A stretch of DNA of 64,000 bases, from contig CM075760.1 of assembly GCA_037974335.1 (NCBI GenBank), positions 19,275,791-19,339,790 on the forward strand, read 5' to 3'. The stretch comes from Prionace glauca (Eukaryota > Chordata > Chondrichthyes > Carcharhiniformes > Carcharhinidae). Below the pieces are notes generated by a model, which worked only from the letters and a program-made list of their open reading frames with translations, did no database searches and had not been told where the DNA came from. Below are positions 45,481 to 54,059 of this stretch, piece by piece (the stretch's first letter is position 1; the number at the start of each line of letters is the position of its first letter). Position numbers and translations under genes: made by a program.

Positions 45481-46374
45481 GGGCTCAGTGCGCAGTAATA
45501 CACCCCGGAGTCTGTCAGCTCTGTTTTAGACACTTGCAGCGGGACGGTGCGGGTTGTTTCATTGAGCTCCGCTGTAAAACGGTCCCCTGGGGATGTCTCT
45601 GTTTTGTCGCTGTATCTATTCCTCTTCAGCAGAAACTCCATGGACCCGCTGGAATGCTGTCGGTACCAGAATAAATAAGGAGTGCCAGTACTTGTAATTG
45701 TGTAATTACAGAGTAACTGAACAACATCTCCTTCAGTGACGGTGACTGCAGCCGGTGTCTGTGAAACAGAATCTCCTTCACAATGTCCTGTGAGGAAGCA
45801 AAGAAATATTAAACTAAATAATGCGACTTTACTCTGTCTCCCCCACCTACCCGCACCCCCCACTAGAATATGCCGTATTCTTGAGCAATAATCTCAAAAA
45901 GAAATCGCAAAGCATAACAAAAATATATTTCACAGTTCAGCGGATGGGAAGGGGAGGTGGTTATGGCGATTAAATAAAACTTCTATCACAAATATTCTGC
46001 TCTTTCTAACGAGATCAGTTCCTCGCCTTCAGTTCTTGTAACTGGAAACAGTCTGTTTGAAGTGTGGTATTTGCCAAAGTTATTCACTGGTATCAGATGA
46101 GCTTCAACCTGAGACCAACTCATTCTCTCTCATTCCATGGGGGAATTGTGCCTAATCCCAACAGTGTTCAGTACTGAGACCAGCGAGATCCTGATAATTT
46201 TTCAATGTTGAGATCAATCTATTCCTTGACCACTCACCCCTGCCCCTCGCACTGAGCGAAGCGCAGGATAGAATATAATGCATGGCAAAGATGTGTCGCA
46301 CAGCGTGGTGCTGTGAACCTACCGGTTAAAAGCGCTGCCGCTGTGAGGAATAAATGCAGAGTAAAATGAGACAT
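45481..46374 (-). CDS. F1 TCR V segment, intact, unit C (45.6 kb)
   Basis: Leader exon 46323-46374 (MSHFTLHLFLTAAALLTG), donor AACCG/GTAGGT, V exon 45481-45787. The mature start is GHCEGDSVSQTPAAVTVTEG. CDR1 is TITSTGTPY, with two extra CDR2-side residues compared with units A/B (RNRYSDKTETSPGD). FR1 Cys, FR2 WYRQHSSGSMEF and GVYYCALSP are present. The frame is open. The heptamer is weak, which may lower its use. Confidence 0.9.
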
Positions 46375-46958
46375 GTTTGTAGGGAGCTCGCGGCGAATTT
46401 GACCAGAACGGGTTGAATCTGAAGTTTTTTTAGTCAAGAGTGGAAAAGATCGAGTCATATCCGGGCCCCTGTTGATTGGTTTACTGCTGAAAATGTCATC
46501 AGGCGACGTCTAATCAGCTTCAAGTTTCTATGTACTTCAATGCAACCAATGATCTCATAGCTCCTTCATTTACAATTCATACAATTGGCCGAGAGATGAA
46601 AGGAATAAAGTGAATTTGATCATCCGGCGACAGGGGATTACTTTCCCCTTCAACTGTCATTTCAGGAACCGACTGGTCCCCTGAGCGTTGACGGCTTTGT
46701 TCTAACATGGAGAATGACAATATCCATCCTCACAACAACATAACAAGAAGTTTGTTTTGAATCCTGTTTGGGAAAGCAGTTATGGTGGGGAAGGATTTTT
46801 TTTCTAAGTTGAGACATCGACTTCATTAGAAGTGATAGAATAATGAATGGCCTAAGATATTTCCACACGATGCTCCCTCAATTTCTAACTTTGCAGTGTG
46901 TGAAATCCTGTTTCAGAGTGGGAATATAGCTTGCCACCCCATTGGACTGCTGATCAAA

Positions 46959-47480
46959 AGAGTGCCAAGCAGGGGAAAGCAGAAAAAATCAATATCTCCA
47001 ATAAAAGTTCTAATAAAACAACGCAGGTGAGACGGGTCAGGGTGAGAAGAGCACAGGAAACCTGTGGGCGGGGCCACCATAGATAGTGTAGTCACAGGTA
47101 GACCTGGTCTGGAGAGAATTGAACTCAATAATAATGTCACATTGGAATTCTACAACTTTGCCTCTGTGTAACAGTGGTTTCATTCCATATTGCGGACCAG
47201 TAGACTCGGACCAGGAGTGTCAGTGTTCGTAAATGATTCAATACTTTGCAAAATCTTTAACAGTGTTGCGGATGGGAAGCTGAGCAGCTGTATTGGAGAG
47301 GTTCTGAATTAATGCACAAGGTCACAGAAAAAGCTTTAAATGTTTACGTTAGAGACTGGGAAAGGGAAATGCGCACAATTTCCATAAACCAGGAAAGGCA
47401 AGAACAGTTAGGAACAAATGGGCAGAGAAACGCATTGAAAATCAAAACAAGGGAGTTACGGAATCTCAGACCGATTTGTC
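46959..47480. other. Gene-free stretch
   Basis: Non-module sequence after the unit C break. 47.14-47.30 kb has an internal-transcript-like, LINE-like look (agtgttcgtaaatgattcaa) but nothing firm. Confidence 0.35.
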
Positions 47481-47634
47481 AATGTTGTATCCATTGCAAA
47501 TGTAAGTTAAAATCATCAACTAATGTAACTGTGAAACTGTACCACATCAGCTGTTGTTTCTGAGTGTTGTGTTTTGTTGTAATTTGATGAATCTCTGGCA
47601 CTCTCACTGTGGAATCTGAATTAGGGGCGCGTGA

Positions 47635-47648
47635 GCGCGCCCTGCTGG
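47635..47648 (-). promoter_or_regulatory. CTCF-like motif 3' of F6 V (47.8 kb)
   Basis: Minus strand CCAGCAGGGCGCGC fits the CTCF consensus at 13 of 14 positions, 26 bp beyond the nonamer, same strand as the V. Confidence 0.48.
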
Positions 47649-47713
47649 CAGCTAAGTGGAACTGCCAATGTGGAGTTTTTGTACGGCATGCGTTGTATCT
47701 CTGTAGCAGTATG

Positions 47714-47911
47714 GGCTTCATAGCACAGGAATACATGACGCTATCGGAGGTCACGGTATAACTGATCGTTAGCTTTGTAGTCTTGTTATTTTTATCAAAT
47801 TTAGAAAAAAACTTATCTTTGAGGTCACTGCCCCTTTGCACATTCTCTCCAATAAGAAGAACCATGTACACTGGAGCTTTCCAGGCCTGCTGACGGTGCC
47901 AGTGCAGGAAG
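47714..47911 (-). pseudogene. F6 V segment cut off by a Penelope-like element (47.8 kb)
   Basis: Open from FR2 to the end: LHWHRQQAWKAPVYMVLLIG, DLKDKFFSKFDKNNKTTKLT and SDSVMYSCAMKPILLQ, with the second Cys present. The leader, FR1 and first Cys are missing because Penelope-like sequence begins at about 47912. RSS: heptamer CATACTG (47707-47713), 23-bp spacer, TACAAAAAC (47675-47683). Confidence 0.82.
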
Positions 47912-48625
47912 AATTCTCACAACACCAGGCTATAGTCCAACCAGTTTATGTACTAGTAAACACACAAGCTTTCTGAAACGCTATTCCTTCGTCAGGTGTG
48001 TGGAATGTTCTGGTCAGAGAAGAGCATATAAAGACACACACAGTTTACAGAATACTGATTAGAATGCGAGTCTTTACAGCTAACCTGTTATTCAAGTCTT
48101 AAATGTGCAGGCAATGTGAGTGGAGATATCATTAAGCATAGGTTAAAGAGATGTGTATTGTCTCCAGGCAGGACAGTAAGTGGGATGTTGCAAGTTCAGG
48201 CAAATCAAAGAGGTTACAGATAATGCAACATGAACCCAAAATCCCAGTTGAGGCCTTCCTCGTGTGTGCGGAGGTACCAATGGCTATCAGTCTCTGCTCA
48301 GCGACTCTGCGCTGTCGTGTGTCGTGAAGGCCGCCTTGGAGAATGCTTACCCAAAGATCAGAAGCCGAATGCCCGTGACCACTGAAGTGTTCGCCAACAG
48401 GAAGGGAACAGTCTTGCCTGGTGATTGTTGAGCGATGTTCATTCATCCGTTGTCGTAGCGCCAGCATGGTCTTCCCAATGTACCAGACTTCGGGACATCC
48501 TTTCCTGCAGCGTATTAGGTAGACAACGTTAGCCGAGTTGCAAGGGTATGTCCCGTGTACCTGGTGGATGGTGTTCTCAATTTTGGCATGCTGAAAATGA
48601 AAGAAGATTAATGTGTAAATGGCGA
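47912..48625 (-). mobile_element. Penelope-like element, 3' part with GIY-YIG endonuclease region
   Basis: Minus strand. The stretch NSANVVYLIRCRKGC, VWYIGKTMLALRQRMNEHRS and VAEQRLI is the C-terminal GIY-YIG-type endonuclease domain that Penelope-like retroelements carry after the reverse transcriptase. After the coding part come the 3' region and a terminal block (gaattctcacaacaccaggc). The reverse transcriptase is absent. The element is a truncated, old copy inserted in an F6 V segment. Confidence 0.82.
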
Positions 48626-48639
48626 GCGATCACGAAACT

Positions 48640-48995
48640 CTGAGGTATAAATGAATTTGGCTGTCCTGGTCCAGAAATCACAAGGGGTTAGTGTGCAAGT
48701 ACAGCAATTAATTAGAAAATAACATAGAATGTTATCACTTATTATGAGGGAATGTATTGCAAAAATAGTCAGGGCATGTTTCCGTTATACAGGGCATTTG
48801 TGAGACCATATTTGGAGACTTGTGCACAATACTTGTCTCCTTATCGAATGGTAATGCTTTAGAAAATATTCGAAGGTCTATTACCAGAATGAGTAGGTTA
48901 TTTTACAAAGAAAGAATGGTGATGCTGGGTTTGCATCCACTGGAGTTTAGAAGAGAAAGAGGTAACTTTATTAAAACCTTTCAAACCTTTCAAAC
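48640..48995 (+). mobile_element. CR1-like LINE fragment
   Basis: Plus-strand C-terminal reverse-transcriptase region: words such as LEN..RSITRMSRLF and MLGLHPLEFRRERGNFIKTF, with broken frames, ending in a (CAAACCTTT)n run next to a SINE. Confidence 0.7.
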
Positions 48996-49004
48996 CTTTC
49001 AAAG

Positions 49005-49342
49005 GGGCGGCACGGTAGCACAGTGGTTAGCACTGCTGCTTCACAGCTCCAGGGTCCTGGGTTCGATTCCCGGCTCGGGTCACTGTCTGTGTGGAGTTTG
49101 CACATTCTCCTCGTGTCTGCGTGGGTTTCCTCCGGGTGCTCCGGTTTCCTCCCACAGTCCAAAGATGTGCGGGTTAGGTTCATTGGCTATGCTAAAATTG
49201 CCCCTTAGTATCCTGGGATGTGTAGGTTAGAGGGATTAGCAGGTAAAATGTATACGGATATGGGGATGGGGTTTGGGTGGGATTGTGTTCGGTGCAGACT
49301 CGATGGGCCGAAGGGCCTGTTTCTGCACTGTAGGGTTCTATG
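49005..49342 (+). mobile_element. Young tRNA-derived SINE
   Basis: Full-length: head gcggcacggtagcacagtgg, B-box-like ggttcgattcccggc, body cctccgggtgctccggtttc, tail aagggcctgtttctgcactg then TTCTATGG. Inserted at the LINE tail. Confidence 0.92.
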
Positions 49343-49692
49343 GTAAGAGCTGTTAACAGGGTGGATGTGGAGTGGATGTTTCCTCTTTCCCAGAATTGTA
49401 GCTGTACTGGATATTTCTGTGTCTCTATGTTTCTCGGAGTGTATATGTCTGGGCTCTTGGTTCTGTGTCTGTTTCTGGTGCTGCTGTACTGTCCACAGGA
49501 GGGCGTTCTGTGATCACTTACAAAACATCACGGCCTCCTTCTTCAGAAAGTTTCTATTGACCGGTATAAAATGGGAGGGGAAATCAAACTCAGCCAATGG
49601 TATTGCATACTCCTTCTCTTTCAAATTCTCACATTCCAAATCGGTTACAGCCAGAAATCAATGTTTCTGTTCCTGGAGTTCAGACTGGAACC
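49343..49692. other. 5' flank of V 50.0
   Basis: Contains tccacaggagggcgttctg (a weak CTCF-like core at about 49493-49508). No distinct promoter element recognised. Confidence 0.35.
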
Positions 49693-50173
49693 ATGGGGGT
49701 GAAAATATTTCTAACTCTGGTTATTGCCATGATCGCAGGTCAGTGAAACTGGGACATTCCTAAAATACATCGTAATCCTTTTGCAATCTGCTTTTCCCAT
49801 CGCTGTTTGATTATTGTCTTCCTCTTACTCCTAATCCACTGTGTGTCTGCTGTTTATCTTCAGAGATGAGTAACGGAGACTCGGTGTCCCAGTTGAAACC
49901 AAGAGTTGAAGCAGCCGAGGGTGAAGATTCAGCAATATCCTGCAATTACTCTGTATCGAGTTCAGCTACAAACTATGGCCTGTTCTGGTATCGCCAGTAT
50001 CCACACCGAACTTCTCAGTATCTGCTCAGAGCCGATAGTTCTGGGTTTAACGACACAGCTCCCGGCTTTGAGCATTTCAGCGGGAATCTCAGCCTGAAAC
50101 AAGACACTTTTCACTTGTCCATGAAAATTTTGAAGATGACAGACAGCGCCGTGTATTACTGTGCAATGAGACC
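49693..50173 (+). CDS. TCR V segment, intact (50.0 kb)
   Basis: Leader exon 49693-49738 (MGVKIFLTLVIAMIA), donor GCAG/GTCAGT, V exon 49864-50173 after TTATCTTCAG. The mature start is EMSNGDSVSQLKPRVEAAEG. FR1 Cys is in SAISCNYSVS, FR2 in LFWYRQYPHRTSQYLLRADS, FR3 in HFSGNLSLKQDTFHLSMKIL, and the second Cys in TDSAVYYCAMRP. The frame is open. CDR1 has AGCT (49964-49967). Related to F1 in FR1 but a separate family. Confidence 0.92.
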
Positions 50174-50212
50174 CACAGTGAATAAGGCTCCCACGGACCT
50201 CATACAAAAACC
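50174..50212 (+). other. V recombination signal (23-RSS)
   Basis: CACAGTG (50174-50180), 23-bp spacer, ACAAAAACC (50204-50212); consensus-perfect. Confidence 0.93.
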
Positions 50213-50423
50213 GGTGTAAGTTCATCATCAATGATTCTGTATAAAAAAGTGTTACATCTTATCGGCATGTACAGAGAATTAAGCCCACAACACAGCCTGG
50301 TCTGAATTGTATTCCCTCGCTGAGGTTAACGATCGTCACTGTTGAGAAATGTGACATTTGGCGCTCAGATTACTCCCGGATCAAACTCAATTACTCCAAT
50401 ACACACAAACACACAGGTTTCCG

Positions 50424-50940
50424 GGATGAATAACTTCATCAATCTGTACAAGGCGACACATTTGCGGGTGTTTGTCTTCATGATGATGGAGGTGCAGAAG
50501 AGGATCAATCCGGGTCTGATTTCTAGGCCGGACTTGCAGCCGAGGTCGGGACTCTGAATGGTGAGCAGGGGAAGGAGAGGCGAAAGCTGAATGTGAGGCC
50601 GAAGGGCAGTGTCACCGAATGGACTATTAACGATGTTGTTATCTGACGTTATTCACGGTGCCACTGAGCAATTGGCTTTGTCAAACCAAAGACCACTCGA
50701 ACCATCACTGCTCCCGAATCTCTTTGTTTCCTGTATGTAACAGAGTAAATTCTTTCATCAGTTCTGTTTCCTTTTGTCTTTCTAGCTGAACAGAACACTT
50801 CATTATCTTAGAATCGTAGTGTTTTACAGCACACGGTGAGGAGGTTCGGCCTATTACTTATTTCCTGTCTCTCTTAAACATTTATCCACTTATTCCTCAT
50901 CATCTATCTTCTTCCAATATTACTCCTTTTTAACATTTCC
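50424..50940 (-). promoter_or_regulatory. Orphan F4-type V promoter and 5' region
   Basis: Minus strand; matches 21.9-22.5 kb of unit A: agaggatcaatccgggtctg, TGACGT (50644-50649), CACGGTGCCACTGAGCA, ATTGG (50671-50675) and the upstream tatccacttattcctcatca-type tail. No leader or V exon of family F4 follows on the minus strand; the next V (50.0) is unrelated and on the other strand. Confidence 0.6.
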
Positions 50941-50965
50941 ATTTATTGGCCAAATATTTATCGAT

Positions 50966-51095
50966 GATGTGGAGATGCCGGAGTTGAACTTGGGCGGGCG
51001 CAGTAAGAGGCCTCACAATACCAGGTTAAAGTCCAGCAGTTTTATTTGGTATCACAAACTTTCGGAGCGCTGCTCCTTCATGAGATGGTTGGCTA
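50966..51095 (-). mobile_element. Penelope-like terminal fragment
   Basis: gtggagatgccggagttgaa, cctcacaataccaggttaaa, tttggtatcacaaac and tttcggagcgctgct: the shared terminal block. Confidence 0.7.
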
Positions 51096-51486
51096 ACTTT
51101 TTAGCCGCTTCCCTCTTCAAATAAGTTTCCATCGCAGCTTCTCGTTCACTATCACATGCTCTAATAAAGACTATCTAACTTACTAATGTGTCCTTATCGC
51201 TCCCTCCGGAATAGAGATAACCAAACGAACTCTTTGAGCAAACCTGCCTCGGAGCGGAGAGTCAAGATAGGGAAAGTGTTAGACAGTAATTCACATAGGC
51301 AAGGGAATATCATCAAAGGACTGTGCGTGAGTGGACGAACCATAACTCTATTTTTAGCATAGTTAAAAATTCAACTGTGGCACAGCTGTTCATGTTGAGT
51401 GTTCAGTTTTGTTTTGATATTTCATTTATGATTCTGTGACTCTCCCTGTGGAGACCAAATAATTGTTTCTGTTTATCGGTGCGGGA

Positions 51487-51500
51487 GCGCCCTCTGCTGA
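51487..51500 (-). promoter_or_regulatory. CTCF-like motif 3' of F6 V (51.7 kb)
   Basis: Minus strand TCAGCAGAGGGCGC fits the CTCF consensus at 13 of 14 positions, 26 bp beyond the nonamer, same strand as the V. Confidence 0.55.
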
Positions 51501-51565
51501 TCACTCACCGGAACTCCCAGTCTGGCGCTTTTGTGCGGAATTCGCGACATTTCTGCACCAGTGTG

Positions 51566-51838
51566 GGCTCCATGGCGCAGAAATACAGGGTGCTGTCAGG
51601 CTGAAGAGCCCTGGTGATTTTTAAAGGAACAGTGTTTTTCTTTTGTGCAAAGCAGCCGAGAAACTATCTAATAAATCCTGTGACTTGTCGGTATTGTCCG
51701 AGCTACATATCTTCATCAAATGTCTCAGAGCTTGTCCGGGATAATGGATGTACAAGATCATAGTTTGAAAAGGAGCTGTCGAGTAAATACAGTCCAACGA
51801 TATGCTCTGACCTTCCAGAATGCTTAATTTAGGTCGAC
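51566..51838 (-). pseudogene. F6 V segment, lightly damaged (51.7 kb)
   Basis: Minus strand. GRPKLSILEGQSISLDCIYS carries FR1 Cys; FR2 reads MILYIHYPGQALRHLMKICS and lacks the Trp, apparently by loss of two codons. A one-base frame change in FR3 puts ITRALQPDSTLYFCAMEPTL in another frame. RSS: CACACTG (51559-51565), 23-bp spacer, CACAAAAGC (51527-51535). Confidence 0.82.
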
Positions 51839-51899
51839 CTTGAAACAGGCGGAATGACAGGACAAGGTACATCGGTCCCAAACGAAGAGAGAGCCGGGG

Positions 51900-52640
51900 A
51901 ACCAGAGAAGTACAGGGAGAAAGAGAAACTCAGAATTTATTAGCCCTGCCTTGTGACACTAATAACTAAACATAGGCTTCAAACTTATGCAGTAACGTCC
52001 TTCCATTCTGAGAATTCGGTGGTTTTCCAGAAAATAATAATTTACCTCGGATCGCCGCCAGATGGAGCTGCCTCACCGCATGTGCGTGTTTACTGCAGGG
52101 ACAGGGGCAGGATCGCAATGTAATAGTGATACTGGTTTCATTCTGAGGGTGCGAAGCGCCTCTCAGAAATCTCCCTGCTGGCATCACGTTCTAAGTTGTT
52201 ATTTTACTTTCCCTTTCTGGAATCTGATTGGATTTAGACCATTGCTTTTCAAGATGGACCCGTTTGTTTCTGTCACTGTCTATCTCTGTTTCACTTGTCA
52301 TCTGTCCGTTTGTCTCTCTTTGCGTCTCTCTCTGTATTATCTCTACATATCTCCAACTGTTCCCTTCACCGTACCATCATCTATTTCCCTTCTGGCTCCC
52401 GCCTATCCCTCACTTATCTCAATGTCTGCACCACCCCCACTCCCCACCCATAATCTCCCTGTTACTGCTCATTTCTGTCATTCCCTTTTCTCTTGTTTAT
52501 CCCTCTGCCTCTCCATCTGTTCCTCTCTACTTACCTCTCTCCTTCGAATATTGTATCGGCCTTTGATTCACTCACTGCCTTTCGATTCGTTTATCTTCAT
52601 TTCTGAGCTTGGATCTTTCGGGTTGCTGCATTTGTTTCTC
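51900..52640. other. Gene-free, pyrimidine-rich stretch
   Basis: No V, repeat or RNA recognised; 52.25-52.55 kb is C/T-rich and gives long open frames on the plus strand that I consider compositional. Confidence 0.45.
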
Positions 52641-52654
52641 TCAAGGGATCGGCA

Positions 52655-53115
52655 CCTAAATCCGCTGTTGTACAATCCGTATATTGTCCTCCCCGTGTCT
52701 GTGTGGGTCTCCTCCGGATGCTCCTGTTTCCTCCCAAAGATACGCGGGTAAGATTGGTAATCCATGACAAATTGACCCTGGTGTCAGGGGGATGGCCTGG
52801 TAAATATGTGGCGTTACAGGAATAGGCTTGGGTGGGATTGAATCATAGAATACAATCCCTACAGTGCAGGAGGAGGACATTTGACCCATCGAGCCTGCAC
52901 CGACAACAGTCCCATCCGGGTCCTGTGCTATCCCCGCAACCCCACACTTTTACCTTCTAATCCCCCTGACATTAAGGAGCAATTTACCGTGGCTAATCAA
53001 CCCAATCAACATCCATGGGGTGTTCGGTTCAGACTTGTGGCCGGTTCAGGCTCGATGGGCCGAATGGCCTCCTTGTGCACTGCAGGGATTCTCTGATTCT
53101 GCGGGATTTTAAACA
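52655..53115 (+). mobile_element. SINE with a second SINE nested in it
   Basis: Plus-strand SINE body (ctcctccggatgctcctgtt, gtcagggggatgg) is interrupted at about 52842 by an inverted SINE (tcatagaatacaatccctac, atcgagcctgcacc, ending about 53010), after which the first one resumes (gttcaggctcgatgggccga, ctgcagggattctctgattc). Confidence 0.65.
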
Positions 53116-53117
53116 TA

Positions 53118-53205
53118 TCGGCCATGATTGAATGGTGGAATGGACACGAATGGGCCGAATGGCTTAATTCTGCTGCTATCTCTTATGGCCTTGTCAGTGA
53201 AGCTG
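53118..53205 (+). mobile_element. LINE 3'-tail remnant
   Basis: Short catgattgaatggtggaatg...gggccgaatggcttaattct...tcttatggcctt, a CR1-like 3' end. Confidence 0.55.
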
Positions 53206-53452
53206 ATTCTTCCCTCTCACCACACACTGTACCCACTCAGTCACTGAGTCTCAGATATGTAATAGTGAAGGTCAAAGAGCTTCAGCTGATCACTGAAACT
53301 CATTGAAACCTTATCTCAATCTATGACGGGTAGATTGCAAATTGTTGATTGGAGGGAAGTTTGAGATCAGAAAGTGACTGTAAAAACAGATTCTGTTCCG
53401 GCAGTGCTCGGAGTTTTAAAGGTTAGTCACAGTCCCGGGTTCTGCAGCCGCC

Positions 53453-54020
53453 ATGGAGTTCCTCACTGTCTGCATTGTGTTCGGGCTGTTTCTTATCGGT
53501 AAGGATGACTCCAATCTGGTTAAATGTTATCGCGATCTGAAACATTAACTCTGCTTCTCTGCAGTGGTGGTTCTTGACCCTGCTGTGTATTTCCACCATC
53601 ATTTGTTTTTATTTCATAACTCCAGTTATGTCTCGGTGAATATAAAGTGTTAATATTATTTCAGGAGCACGTCCAACACTTAGATTTTTTTCTTCTTCTT
53701 GAACACGTTACAGATCCGAGTGATGGAGATTTTGTTTCTCAGCCCCAGTCTTCAGAGGGGATTGAAGGTGAAACGGTGACTATCCGATGTACCTACAGCA
53801 CTACAGCAAGCGGCTACATCTTATATTGGTACAGACAGCAGCCACAGAAGGATTTGCAGTTCATTATATGGAAAAATTCCTGGAATGCAGGAGAAGACAG
53901 AGGGGAAGGGTTTGGACCCCGTTTCTCTCTTGATCTCCAGACCTCGGCTAAATTAACTACTTTAACCATCTCGAGCCTGCAGCTGACTGACGCTGGCCGC
54001 TATTACTGCGCTTTCAGACT
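53453..54020 (+). CDS. F2 TCR V segment, intact (53.8 kb)
   Basis: Leader exon 53453-53498 (MEFLTVCIVFGLFLI), donor TATCG/GTAAGG, V exon 53714-54020 after CGTTACAG. The mature start is DPSDGDFVSQPQSSEGIEGE. FR1 Cys is in VTIRCTYSTTASG, FR2 in LYWYRQQPQKDLQFIIWKNS, FR3 in PRFSLDLQTSAKLTTLTISS, and the second Cys in LQLTDAGRYYCAF. The frame is open and reads through the RSS. CDR1 has AGC codons but no AGCT. Confidence 0.93.
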
Positions 54021-54059
54021 CACAGTGATAGAAATCAGTCTCTGCCCCGTACAAAAACT
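54021..54059 (+). other. V recombination signal (23-RSS)
   Basis: CACAGTG (54021-54027), 23-bp spacer, ACAAAAACT (54051-54059). Confidence 0.93.

Larger units (their letters stand above)
43957..46958 (+). repeat. Tandem V module, unit C (truncated, diverged)
   Basis: Third copy of the module start, following A/B from tacaggaaatatctgtgcg to the block ending cttgccaccccattggac, where similarity stops. More diverged than A is from B. It lacks both private SINEs, showing the empty sites. Holds V 45.6. Sequences at 50.4-50.9, 51.6 and 53.7 kb may be scattered remains of the rest of the module. Confidence 0.85.

Noticed and set aside
52062-52751. 229-codon open frame on plus
   Set aside because: Low-complexity C/T-rich translation (runs of Ser, Leu, Pro) overlapping a SINE at its 3' end; no domain, no splice or homologue in the modules.
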